A stretch of DNA of 9,247 nucleotides from Armatimonadota bacterium (GCA_008501565.1 QQUL01000301.1:1-9247); one strand, 5' to 3'. Positions 1 to 6,770 are shown, counted from the first letter of the stretch. The notes: generated by a model not told the origin, from the letters alone. Numbers and translations: made by a program.

Positions 1-22
1 ATGGAACCGAGTGACCGGTCAT
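1..22 (-). CDS. argJ: Possible argJ 5' end (partial, leaves window)
   Basis: An ATG on the minus strand at 22-20 overlaps the TGA stop of argC (21-19) as ATGA, the classic signature of translational coupling. Only seven codons (MTGHSVP) are visible before the window ends, too few to identify the protein. The argJ call (glutamate N-acetyltransferase / N-acetylornithine deacetylation step) rests on gene order alone: argC is commonly followed by argJ in actinobacterial arginine operons. argB, or another gene, is possible. Confidence 0.4.
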
Positions 23-1050
23 GGCATCCACCCTTCCGTTGGAAGTCCGGCTCCCTGATCGAACCCGAACATGAGATTTGCACACTGGACAGCTTGACCC
101 GCTGCGCCCTTGACCAGATTGTCGATCGCACTCACGGCAATCAGTCTGTGGGAAGCCTCGTCGAGGTGGTACGAGATGAGGGCGTTGTTCGACCCAACCA
201 CCCAGCGGGTTTCGGGTGGTACCTCACTGAGGCGAACAAACGGCTGATCGCCGTACACCTTGTCGAAGGCCGTATGGATGTCGTGGATCGTCGTACCTTC
301 GGTCACGGTCATGTAGATCGTCGAGAGGATGCCGCGTTGCATCGGAACAAGGTGTGGGGTGAACACGAGCTCGACAGGAGCACCGGAGTAGTCGCCGATC
401 GCCTGCATCATCTCGGGTTGATGGCGGTGTTGAAGAATCTTGTATGCCTTGACGGACTCATCGATCGCCCCGAATGAAGTCGCCTCCGACACGCCCCGCC
501 CCGCCCCGGAGACTCCAGAGAGTGCGTCAACAACGATGCCCTCGAGACCAATCAGGCCACCAGCTGCCATTGGTGCGATTGCGAGAACAGCTGATGTCGG
601 GTAGCAGCCCGGTGCCGAAACGCGGTCCGAAGCCACCACCGCATCAGCGAACAGCTCCGGGATCCCGTAGGCCCATTCGCCGAGCTGATCGGGGTACGGA
701 TGCTCAGCCCCGTATGCCTCCAGATAACGTTGCGGCGTCGAGAGCCGGAAGTCACTTCCGAGATCGACGACCTTGACACCTCGTTCGAGCAATTGCATTG
801 CGGGCTTCGCCGACGCCCCATGAGGCAAGGCAAGAAACGCAACGTCAACCTCTGCGAACCTGTCGGGCTCAAAGGAAACGAGCTCGCGGTTGCCGCCAGC
901 GAGATGCGGATGCACCTGTCCGAGCGTTGAACCCGCCTTGGAATGGGCACCGAGGATCCCCGTCGAGAATTCCGGATGAGCGTCGAGGAAGCGGATGAGT
1001 TCGCCACCCCCATATCCAGAGGCACCGACCACTGCTGCAGTTGTTGTCAT
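19..1050 (-). CDS. argC: N-acetyl-gamma-glutamyl-phosphate reductase
   Basis: ArgC catalyses the NADPH-dependent reduction of N-acetylglutamyl phosphate to N-acetylglutamate semialdehyde, the third step of arginine synthesis, in the cytoplasm. The 343-residue length is normal for the family. The N-terminus carries the Rossmann dinucleotide-binding signature GASGYGGGEL (residues 9-18). The active-site cysteine lies in APGCYPTSA (Cys149), and the conserved histidine is in RHQPE (His210). The family-typical tail SAIDNLVKGAAGQA is at residues 307-320. The segment GSNNALISYH (286-295) departs somewhat from the usual GTN-type sequence but is in register. ATG at 1050 is chosen because the glycine motif follows directly and a -10-like hexamer sits exactly upstream. 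The gene is transcribed leftward, away from the sigma-factor module, and overlaps the next gene by 4 nt. It appears intact. Confidence 0.96.
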   Translation of the reverse strand: MTTTAAVVGASGYGGGELIRFLDAHPEFSTGILGAHSKAGSTLGQVHPHLAGGNRELVSFEPDRFAEVDVAFLALPHGASAKPAMQLLERGVKVVDLGSDFRLSTPQRYLEAYGAEHPYPDQLGEWAYGIPELFADAVVASDRVSAPGCYPTSAVLAIAPMAAGGLIGLEGIVVDALSGVSGAGRGVSEATSFGAIDESVKAYKILQHRHQPEMMQAIGDYSGAPVELVFTPHLVPMQRGILSTIYMTVTEGTTIHDIHTAFDKVYGDQPFVRLSEVPPETRWVVGSNNALISYHLDEASHRLIAVSAIDNLVKGAAGQAVQCANLMFGFDQGAGLPTEGWMP

Positions 1051-1062
1051 CCCATGAGTATA
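1051..1062 (-). promoter_or_regulatory. Putative -10 element of leaderless argC
   Basis: On the minus strand TATACT (1062-1057) is followed by exactly 6 nt (CATGGG) and then the argC ATG at 1050. This puts the expected transcription start on or next to the A of the start codon. There is no Shine-Dalgarno at usable spacing, since the only G-run touches the ATG. This is the geometry of leaderless genes in Actinobacteria. No good -35 match is visible. A palindromic TATGCATA lies further upstream at 1079-1086, where an activator or repressor such as ArgR could sit, but I cannot match it to an ARG box. Confidence 0.5.
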
Positions 1063-1086
1063 CGGATATGCGGCCGCTTATGCATA

Positions 1087-1161
1087 GTCGTGGGTTGCCG
1101 TGGGTGATTGTGTAGGAGCTTTCAGCTTTCGGCTTTCAGCTTTCAGCTTTCGGCTTTCAGC
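1087..1161. repeat. Left copy: leader plus AGCTTTC heptad tandem repeat
   Basis: Six consecutive 7-bp units occupy 1117-1158, in the order AGCTTTC, AGCTTTC, GGCTTTC, then the same three again. This makes two perfect copies of a 21-bp higher-order unit, with a further partial unit (AGC) at 1159-1161. A leader of about 27 bp at 1087-1113 aligns without gaps to the leader of the second copy at 3574-3600, with 20 of 27 positions identical, and the AGG before the heptads is shared too. It lies between the divergent argC and sigma-factor genes. It is not a CRISPR array because there are no spacers. Confidence 0.85.
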
Positions 1162-1188
1162 CAGAAGGAGGCTCGGTATCGGTGGGAA

Positions 1189-1226
1189 GCGCTGATCAGG
1201 CGCTGAGCCGTGGTTGACTGATCCGG
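1189..1226. repeat. Short repeats upstream of ECF sigma gene (candidate operator)
   Basis: GCGCTGA occurs at 1189-1195 and again at 1200-1206, one helical turn (11 bp) apart, around the palindrome CTGATCAG (1192-1199). CTGATCAGG (1192-1200) recurs with one mismatch as CTGATCCGG (1218-1226). A loose ECF-like pair, GGGAAGC (1184-1190) and CGTG (1209-1212) with an 18-bp gap, overlaps this zone. It may be the control region of the sigma gene, but no individual element is decisive. Confidence 0.3.
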
Positions 1227-1290
1227 TAGGAGACCTGCAGGAAAAGGCGCGTGCAACGGAATCGGGGGCTGGCCCGTGGTACAGGGTGAG

Positions 1291-1728
1291 ATGGACGAGG
1301 CGATTTATCGAGAACATAGGGATGCGCTCGTTCGCTATGCGACCGTTCTCACCGGACCCTCGAATGCGGAGGACATCGTGTCAACAGTGATTGCACGCAT
1401 CTACAAATCCCATAGAACGCTGAGCTCGCTTGACGACCCAAAGCCGTACCTGATGAAGAGTGTGCTCAACGAGGCGATCGATTCGCGGAGGCGAAAACAG
1501 ACTTTGCCCCTCGTTGACCAGGCGATCGAACCGCGAGAGGTGCGACCGGACGTCTTCGAAGCGGTAATAGGTCTTCCCGTGCAACAACGCGCTGCCGTGT
1601 ATCTCACGTATTGGATCGGGATGACGAGCGACGAAGCGGCAACCCAGATGGGCTGTCGGCCCGCGACGGTTCGCCGCTACCTCCATCTCGCCAAGAAGAA
1701 GCTTGAGGGGGTTGTCGATCATGTCTGA
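1291..1728 (+). CDS. ECF-family RNA polymerase sigma factor (SigE-like, small)
   Basis: This is an extracytoplasmic-function sigma factor predicted to redirect RNA polymerase to a small regulon. From the ATG at 1291 it is 145 residues. Sigma region 2 spans about 4-70, with the actinobacterial signature RDALVRYATVLTG followed by AEDIV and a basic SRRRK end. A short linker follows, then sigma region 4 at about 90-138, with LPVQQRAAVYLTYW and a helix-turn-helix MTSDEAATQMGCRPATVRRYL. It is slightly shorter than most ECFs but has both core regions. A GTG at 1276 (five residues longer, preceded by GGGGG) is an alternative start; ATG 1291 has AGGG close upstream, so the start is not settled. The stop overlaps the next gene by 8 nt, so its product is probably the sigma factor's regulatory partner. 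The regulon and signal are unknown. Confidence 0.9.
   Translation: MDEAIYREHRDALVRYATVLTGPSNAEDIVSTVIARIYKSHRTLSSLDDPKPYLMKSVLNEAIDSRRRKQTLPLVDQAIEPREVRPDVFEAVIGLPVQQRAAVYLTYWIGMTSDEAATQMGCRPATVRRYLHLAKKKLEGVVDHV
1705..1711 (+). promoter_or_regulatory. Ribosome binding site of the META-domain protein
   Basis: GAGGGGG lies inside the last codons of the sigma gene, 9 nt before ATG 1721. It supports ATG 1721 rather than the in-frame TTG at 1703 as the start of the downstream gene, and it indicates translational coupling of the pair. Confidence 0.55.
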
Positions 1729-3553
1729 TGACTTCACACTCGATGACGACCTCGGTCAGCACGTCCGGGCCGTGTTCTCCGAACTCGAGTCTCGTGCTCC
1801 AAAGCCTCCGAAGCTGAACAACATCACCGCTGGTCGCCAACGACTCACAGCGGTGCAACCGAACCGGTGGAAGCCCATCTGGCTCGCCGGCGGTGCCGCT
1901 GCGGCCATGATTCTCATTGTCGGCGTCGCTGTTCTGATCGGTGCCGGAATGGGAACGGATGACACCCCCGTGGCCGTGACATTCCCGACTGCCTCGGACC
2001 AGACCTCGACCACGATTTCGCAACCCGTCGCGATGGAAGGCGTATGGCTCCTGGACTCATACACATACAAAGGGGTCACCGACACGATCGACCGATCCGC
2101 ATACCTGACTGCCAACAGCACCGTCCCGTTCGTGAAGATCGAATCAGAACGGATCACGGGACACAGCGGATGCAACGACTTCGGGTCACAGGACCCTCCG
2201 ATCTTTGAAGGCGGGATACTCACGGTCGGAGAGACCATCATCTCTGCTGCAGATTGTGAGATGAATGCTGCCGAGGAGCCGTTGACGACCGCCTTGTGGT
2301 CTCCCGATGGGATCGCCGTCGCGTTGACTGAGGACACGATGGTGTGGACGACGGCCGAGGTCGTCCTCGAGTTCCGTCGCGAGGATCAGCAGCTGCCTCC
2401 CTGGATTCCAGAATGGCCGCACGGCTTCGGAAGGCTCGACTGCGGCATCGGATGGGTGATAACCAAGAACAACGTGGTGTCAACGAACATCAAGGAGGAG
2501 CCCTATACCGCTGCCGATTGGGTCAGAACCTTTCCCGGTGTCGTGTCATCAGAAGGAACCGGGCAGCTTGGTGATGCGGACCCATTCGTGTGGGGCCTGG
2601 ATGCCAACGGGGTTGTGATAGTTGGTGCCGCACCCGGAGACATCCAGCCATTCGTCATTCACCTGTCAGCGTGTGCCACCGCCTTCAACATGAGGGCTGA
2701 GGCCAATCCCGCACACGCTGTCAGTACATGGCAGAACTTGTTGGGTCTCGGACAGGCAGATCCGCAGGTATGGAACGAGCGGCTCATCGGACTGTGCGAC
2801 TCGAAAGCGGACAATCTACTGGCGCTCGCTGAGCAGTTCCTCGCCGAGGACGCCTCGACGTCGGTCAGGGCCGACGGCGGCATTCCCGACACCGAAGCCA
2901 CGGCAGAAGTCCTCGACCGGATCCGACTCATGATGTGCCCAGAGAACGTCTCACCCAACGATGGGCCGACCTCGGGAACCACTGTTCCACCGGTGGATAC
3001 CCCCGGTGTTTCCTGCTCAGCTGGCGGCTTGAGTGAGATCTCCGAAACCGAGTCATCGTTCGTGGGCCTCACAGCGGCTGCTGCCGAAACACGACGACAT
3101 CTCATCGACTCCGCGGTGGCGTGCGATCTTGAGGCACTTGTCGACCTTGCCGTGGAAGCTGCAGGCGAGTCGATCGACGATGCGATCTTCTGGGGTGCAG
3201 CACAGTCGGTCGAGACACTCGACGCGTACGACGCCACCGACGGGTCGCTCCAGAAGATGGTTCGAGCCCTCACAAGTCTGCCGTACTCCACCCAGGAGTG
3301 GGACCGGTTCGACCAGGCCACCCAGACAACCGTCACCGAGGTTTACTACTCGTGGCCGCCGCAAACGACGATGACCGACGAAGTCGGCCTTGCACATATC
3401 TGGGATGAAGAGCTTCTGGCTACGGTCGCCTCAATCAACGGAATGACGGTCGAGGACCTCGTCGCCTTCTATGACGAATTCGGTGCCTACGCGCACTTCA
3501 GAGTCGGGATTTCCGAGAACGGACGGTGGATGTTCGCTCTCTCCGGCGACTGA
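1721..3553 (+). CDS. Single-pass membrane protein with META-like and C-terminal sensor-like domains; probable sigma-factor partner
   Basis: The 610-residue protein has an anti-sigma-like layout. A short acidic cytoplasmic segment (1-53) is followed by one hydrophobic helix (about 54-76, WLAGGAAAAMILIVGVAVLIGAG), a Thr/Ser-rich stalk (about 80-104) and a long exterior. Residues about 106-220 resemble the META/HslJ family: GVWLLDSY, GHSGCNDFGS, then an ISAADCEMN segment and a predicted terminal strand. Residues about 430-610 form a second domain beginning near a Cys and ending FRVGISENGRWMFALSGD. I recall similar endings in exported actinobacterial proteins, but I cannot name a family. All eight cysteines lie outside the membrane, consistent with disulfides. 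The cytoplasmic part has no HxxxCxxC zinc anti-sigma motif, so an anti-sigma role is inferred only from topology and the 8-nt overlap with the sigma gene. The signal sensed is unknown. Confidence 0.8.
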   Translation: MSDDFTLDDDLGQHVRAVFSELESRAPKPPKLNNITAGRQRLTAVQPNRWKPIWLAGGAAAAMILIVGVAVLIGAGMGTDDTPVAVTFPTASDQTSTTISQPVAMEGVWLLDSYTYKGVTDTIDRSAYLTANSTVPFVKIESERITGHSGCNDFGSQDPPIFEGGILTVGETIISAADCEMNAAEEPLTTALWSPDGIAVALTEDTMVWTTAEVVLEFRREDQQLPPWIPEWPHGFGRLDCGIGWVITKNNVVSTNIKEEPYTAADWVRTFPGVVSSEGTGQLGDADPFVWGLDANGVVIVGAAPGDIQPFVIHLSACATAFNMRAEANPAHAVSTWQNLLGLGQADPQVWNERLIGLCDSKADNLLALAEQFLAEDASTSVRADGGIPDTEATAEVLDRIRLMMCPENVSPNDGPTSGTTVPPVDTPGVSCSAGGLSEISETESSFVGLTAAAAETRRHLIDSAVACDLEALVDLAVEAAGESIDDAIFWGAAQSVETLDAYDATDGSLQKMVRALTSLPYSTQEWDRFDQATQTTVTEVYYSWPPQTTMTDEVGLAHIWDEELLATVASINGMTVEDLVAFYDEFGAYAHFRVGISENGRWMFALSGD

Positions 3554-3573
3554 CATGCGGGTCCTTGCGCGTG

Positions 3574-3627
3574 TTTGTGGGGTGCCGTGGTCAATTGTGG
3601 AGGAGCTTTCAGCTTTCAGCTTTCAGC
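3574..3627. repeat. Right copy: leader plus AGCTTTC heptad tandem repeat
   Basis: Three perfect AGCTTTC units (3604-3624) and a partial AGC follow a leader (3574-3600) matching that of the left copy at 1087-1113, in the same orientation. The copy fills most of the 70-nt gap between the converging META-protein and pcnA genes. The pcnA stop codon (3623-3625 on the minus strand) lies inside it. No intrinsic terminator hairpin with a T-run is visible in this convergent gap. Confidence 0.82.
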
Positions 3628-5023
3628 AAGAATCCGTGTTCCAGTCGTCGAGGATGGCGAAGGCTTCTTCCTCGGAGTAGGGACCATCTTCGATGCGTTT
3701 CTCAAGGAGCATGTTCATGATGCGACCGACCTCTCGGGACGGTTCCAATCCGAGATAGTCCATTACCTGGTTGCCGTCGATCGGCGGGCGAAGCGAGTCA
3801 AGTTCCTCCTGCTGGCGGAGTAGCGCGATGCGCTCCTCAAGCTCATCGATGCGACGGGAGATCGAACGGGCTCGCTGCTTGTTCCGCGTCGTTACGTCGC
3901 ACCGCACGAGCTCATTGAGCTCATCGAGCAACGGTCCCGCATCGCGCACATAGCGACGGACCGCGGCGTCGGTCCAGCCCATCTTGTAGGTGTGGGGCCG
4001 CATGTGAAGAAACACCAGGTTCCCGACATCCTCAATCACGTGCTTGGGATAGCGCAGCGCCTTCATCCGTTTTCGTGCCATGCGGGCACCGACGACCTCG
4101 TGGTGATGGAACGACACCCCTCCCTGCCCAAACTCGCGTGTCGCTGGTTTACCGATGTCGTGAAACAGCGCGGCAAGTCGTACTTCCAACCTCGGCTCGT
4201 CCCGGTCAGCATCGGCCTTCCCCACCACGGCAATCGTGTGAGCGAGCACATCCTTGTGCCGATGCACGGGATCCTGCTCCACGGCAAGCGCCGGGATTTC
4301 GGGGATGAAGTGGTCTGCAAGACCACTTTCGATCATGGCCTCAAGCGCCGGAACGACATGGGGCCCGACCATCAGCTTGTCGAATTCGGTTCGAATCCTC
4401 TCGGCCGAGATGATTTCAAGCCGATCTGCCATGTCGGCAACTGCCCGCAAAGCAGATGGGTCGGGCGTGAAACCAAGCGTCGACATGAACCGAAACAGGC
4501 GCAGCATCCGAAGCGGGTCATCAGAGAAGAGTTCCTCAGGAGGGCCCGGGGTTCGGAGCACGCCGGCGAGGAGATCAGCGAGACCGCCATAGGGGTCCTC
4601 CATCACGGGATCTTCGTCCGCACCGGTCGGCACCAACAGTGCCATGGCGTTCACCGTGAAGTCCCTGCGAGACAGATCGTCCGTCAGACTGTCACCGTAC
4701 GTCACGACAGGTTTACGTGAATCCCCCCGATACACCTCGGAGCGAAAGGTCGTGATCTCGTGCACCTGGCCCTTGTGGACCAACCCGATCGTCCCGAAGT
4801 CCCGGCCTGCCAGGAACAGCGACGAGGCCCATGCACCACCGATGCGTTCGATGTCATCCGGTCGGGCTCCTGTTGTGAAGTCAAGATCCGAGACATCCCT
4901 TCCGAGCAAGACGTCACGGACCGAACCGCCGACGAGATGCAGCTCATGCCCTTCGTCCGCAAAGAGCCCGGCGAGTGCCCGGATCTCGGGGGTGAGGATC
5001 TCTCGGAAGCGGTCCCTCGTCAT
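3623..5023 (-). CDS. pcnA: CCA tRNA nucleotidyltransferase / PcnA-like, with HD domain
   Basis: This cytoplasmic enzyme adds or repairs the 3'-CCA of tRNA from CTP and ATP; the same family includes poly(A) polymerases. The 466-residue protein shows the class II nucleotidyltransferase head: LVGGSVRDVLLG (30-41), metal-binding DLD (Asp46, Asp48), RRDFTVNAMA (119-128) and EDPYGGLADL (142-151). The RNA-binding neck RMLRLFRF follows (172-179). An HD phosphohydrolase-type domain then carries HRHKDVLAHT (254-263), LFHDIGKPATR (286-296) and FHHHEVVGARMA (305-316), a fusion common in actinobacterial PcnA-type proteins. The start ATG overlaps the rnhA stop as ATGA, with AGAGG 7 nt upstream (5035-5031), so translation is coupled. 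The C-terminus ends in a TGA that lies within a heptad repeat. Sequence alone cannot separate CCA-adding from poly(A) activity; CCA addition is the likelier role. Confidence 0.92.
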   Translation of the reverse strand: MTRDRFREILTPEIRALAGLFADEGHELHLVGGSVRDVLLGRDVSDLDFTTGARPDDIERIGGAWASSLFLAGRDFGTIGLVHKGQVHEITTFRSEVYRGDSRKPVVTYGDSLTDDLSRRDFTVNAMALLVPTGADEDPVMEDPYGGLADLLAGVLRTPGPPEELFSDDPLRMLRLFRFMSTLGFTPDPSALRAVADMADRLEIISAERIRTEFDKLMVGPHVVPALEAMIESGLADHFIPEIPALAVEQDPVHRHKDVLAHTIAVVGKADADRDEPRLEVRLAALFHDIGKPATREFGQGGVSFHHHEVVGARMARKRMKALRYPKHVIEDVGNLVFLHMRPHTYKMGWTDAAVRRYVRDAGPLLDELNELVRCDVTTRNKQRARSISRRIDELEERIALLRQQEELDSLRPPIDGNQVMDYLGLEPSREVGRIMNMLLEKRIEDGPYSEEEAFAILDDWNTDSC

Positions 5024-5634
5024 GCCCCTGCCTCTCGCGCGGCATTTGCGAGTTCATCTGCGTACTCGTTCCACCGGTATCCGACATGCGCCCTGATCCA
5101 CACGACATCAAGCTCCTTACGGCGCTTGTAGATCGCGAACGCCTTCTTCACGAGATCCAGGTTCTCCACGGGTCCGCTCTTGCGCTTCCAGCCACGTCTT
5201 TCCCATCCCGATGCCCACTCGTTGATGGTGTTCACGGCAAGGTGGGAATCCGAGAAGACCTTGGTTTCGACACCTTCGGGAACCAGCGCTGCCGCCTCGA
5301 TCAGGGCGGTGAGTTCCATACGGTTGTTGGTGGTGTCGGGATCGGATCCACTCGCCTCTGCAAGAACCTCATTGTCAACGACATAGACAGCTCCCCAGCC
5401 TCCTGGTCCCGGATTCGGGACCGAGCTGCCGTCGGTGAACACGCCGGTCGACGGATCAGCTTCGGCTCCGGCATCCACCGGCTTCACTCCCTTGTTGTTG
5501 GGAGCCCTGTTCGACTTCTTCGAGGTCGAGCGGCAATCCATGCACTGACCAGGCGTCCATCCGGGATACCGGTCGAGCACCGCCTGGGACAGTTCAAAGG
5601 ACGAGCCGCAGTCGCGGCATGTGAAACTCGGCAT
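5020..5634 (-). CDS. rnhA: Ribonuclease HI with N-terminal zinc-ribbon-like segment
   Basis: RNase HI cleaves the RNA strand of RNA-DNA hybrids, clearing R-loops and primers. The 204-residue protein has an RNase H fold at about 62-200. The catalytic set is complete: Asp68 in FTDGSSVPNPGPGGWG, Glu107 in NNRMELTALIEA, Asp129 in VFSDSHLAVN and Asp193 in NEYADELA, with the flexible-loop His183 in RAHVG. Ahead of it, residues 1-40 hold two CxxC pairs (Cys6/Cys9 and Cys31/Cys34). The pattern CRDCGSSFELS...PGQCMDCRST resembles small zinc-ribbon domains, and a low-complexity linker (36-62) joins the two parts. ATG 5634 is chosen because it precedes the first CxxC; the frame remains open upstream but only within pilT, which overlaps it on the same strand. 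No Shine-Dalgarno is visible; TACTCT at 5647-5642 lies 7 nt before the ATG, so a leaderless internal transcript is possible. Confidence 0.9.
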   Translation of the reverse strand: MPSFTCRDCGSSFELSQAVLDRYPGWTPGQCMDCRSTSKKSNRAPNNKGVKPVDAGAEADPSTGVFTDGSSVPNPGPGGWGAVYVVDNEVLAEASGSDPDTTNNRMELTALIEAAALVPEGVETKVFSDSHLAVNTINEWASGWERRGWKRKSGPVENLDLVKKAFAIYKRRKELDVVWIRAHVGYRWNEYADELANAAREAGA

Positions 5635-5674
5635 GGCGGCAAGAGTAGAGCGCCATGTCGGTGTTGTTGGTGTG

Positions 5675-6763
5675 CTACTTCGGTGCTGCTCCGGTGAGCG
5701 CACCGGTGGCGAGCTTGAAGTCGCGAGGCGAAGCGACGTGCAGCAGGGCATCTGAGAACGAAACGTCGCCGGCCTCGTACCGTTCCACGATCGCCTGATC
5801 GAGTGTGCGCATCCCGTAGAAGGCGCCCTCAGCGATCGTTTCATACAGCGTGTCCATCGGTTCGGTCCCAACGAGCCGTTCCGTGATGGCTTCTGTGTTG
5901 AGCATGACCTCAACAGCGGGAACCCTGCCTGAACCTTCGTTGCGGGGAAGCAATCGTTGGGACACGATCGCGAGAAGTGACGTACCGAGCATCTGTCTGA
6001 TTCGTCGTTCGAGGAACGGAGGAAACGAATCCAGGATCCGATGCACGGTCTCAACGGCATCCGTCGTGTACATCGTGGTGAGCACGAGGTGCCCCGTCTC
6101 GGCGGCGACCAGGGCGCCCTCGATCGATTCCCGGTCGCGGAGCTCCCCGAGGTAGATCACGTCGGGATCGTGGCGAAGAACGGACTTGAGGCCGGTCGAT
6201 AGCGAATCGATGTCGACGCCGACCTCACGCTGGCTGACAATGGACTGCTTGTCATGATGGAGGACCTCTATCGGGTCTTCGAGCGTGATGATGTTCGCCC
6301 TGCGATTGGCGTTGATGTGATCAATGATCGCCGCACAGGTTGTGGTCTTGCCTGCGCCGGCAGGTCCGGTCACGACGACGAGACCCTGCTTTTCGTTTGC
6401 AAGCTTCGTGATGGCCTGGGGTAGCCCGAGGTCGGCCAGGGTGTCGCTCGTGGGAGGGACTGCACGAACCACGATGTTGATGGACCCGCGCTGGGTGTAG
6501 CTCGTCACACGAAAGCGACCGAGGTTTCCCCTCCCCCAGGCGAAGTCGATGTCGGTGCCGCTCGATGGAGGCTCAAGATGGTCCGGCAGCATCGATGCAA
6601 GCAACTCGGCGGTTTGCTCTGACGACAAACTTGGCAGGTCGGCCATCTGCAGTTCGCCGTGAATCCGGAAACTTGGAGGGGATCCGACCTTCAAATGAAG
6701 GTCTGATCCCCCCAGTGATAGAAGCCGCTCAAGCAGCTCCTCAAGACTTGGTGTGGTCGACAT
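5675..6763 (-). CDS. pilT: PilT-type (GspE superfamily) hexameric ATPase
   Basis: This is a secretion-type ATPase related to PilT, which depolymerises type IV pili at the inner face of the membrane. The 362-residue protein has the N-terminal PAS-like domain (GGSDLHLKVGSPPSFRIHGEL, 18-38) and a Walker A GPAGAGKT (133-140). The Asp box is LEDPIE (161-166), the Walker B region DPDVIYLGELRD (199-210) and the His box TGHLVLTTMYT (223-233). C-terminal GMRTLDQAI (317-325) is also PilT-like. The usual AIRNLIRE motif is replaced here by a segment reading AITERLVG (292-299), so retraction activity is uncertain. ATG 6763 is supported by a strong GGAGGA site. No pilB, pilC or pilin gene lies in the window. 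The gene sits 40 nt ahead of rnhA and is probably cotranscribed with it. Confidence 0.9.
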   Translation of the reverse strand: MSTTPSLEELLERLLSLGGSDLHLKVGSPPSFRIHGELQMADLPSLSSEQTAELLASMLPDHLEPPSSGTDIDFAWGRGNLGRFRVTSYTQRGSINIVVRAVPPTSDTLADLGLPQAITKLANEKQGLVVVTGPAGAGKTTTCAAIIDHINANRRANIITLEDPIEVLHHDKQSIVSQREVGVDIDSLSTGLKSVLRHDPDVIYLGELRDRESIEGALVAAETGHLVLTTMYTTDAVETVHRILDSFPPFLERRIRQMLGTSLLAIVSQRLLPRNEGSGRVPAVEVMLNTEAITERLVGTEPMDTLYETIAEGAFYGMRTLDQAIVERYEAGDVSFSDALLHVASPRDFKLATGALTGAAPK

Positions 6764-6770
6764 GATGCAG

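Noticed and set aside
1..477. 158-residue open frame on the plus strand at the left edge
   Set aside because: It is antisense to argC, whose protein is recognised along its whole length; the translation has no recognisable motif.
1117..1161. CRISPR array
   Set aside because: Units are 7 bp and contiguous with no spacers, and no cas gene is present.
1078..1317. Minus-strand small frame containing a KLKAESRKLKA-type peptide repeat
   Set aside because: The repetitive peptide is simply the translation of the heptad DNA repeat, and the frame crosses the sigma-gene start; no ribosome site or conserved protein.
3554..3622. Bidirectional terminator between converging genes
   Set aside because: No GC-rich stem followed by a T-run on either strand; only the repeat is evident.
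3992..4720. 242-residue plus-strand open frame
   Set aside because: Fully antisense to pcnA, where catalytic motifs fix the coding strand; typical high-GC shadow.
5635..6060. N-terminal extension of the RNase H frame to 6060
   Set aside because: It lies within pilT on the same strand, is low-complexity and unlike any domain; the RNase H start at 5634 precedes the first CxxC pair.
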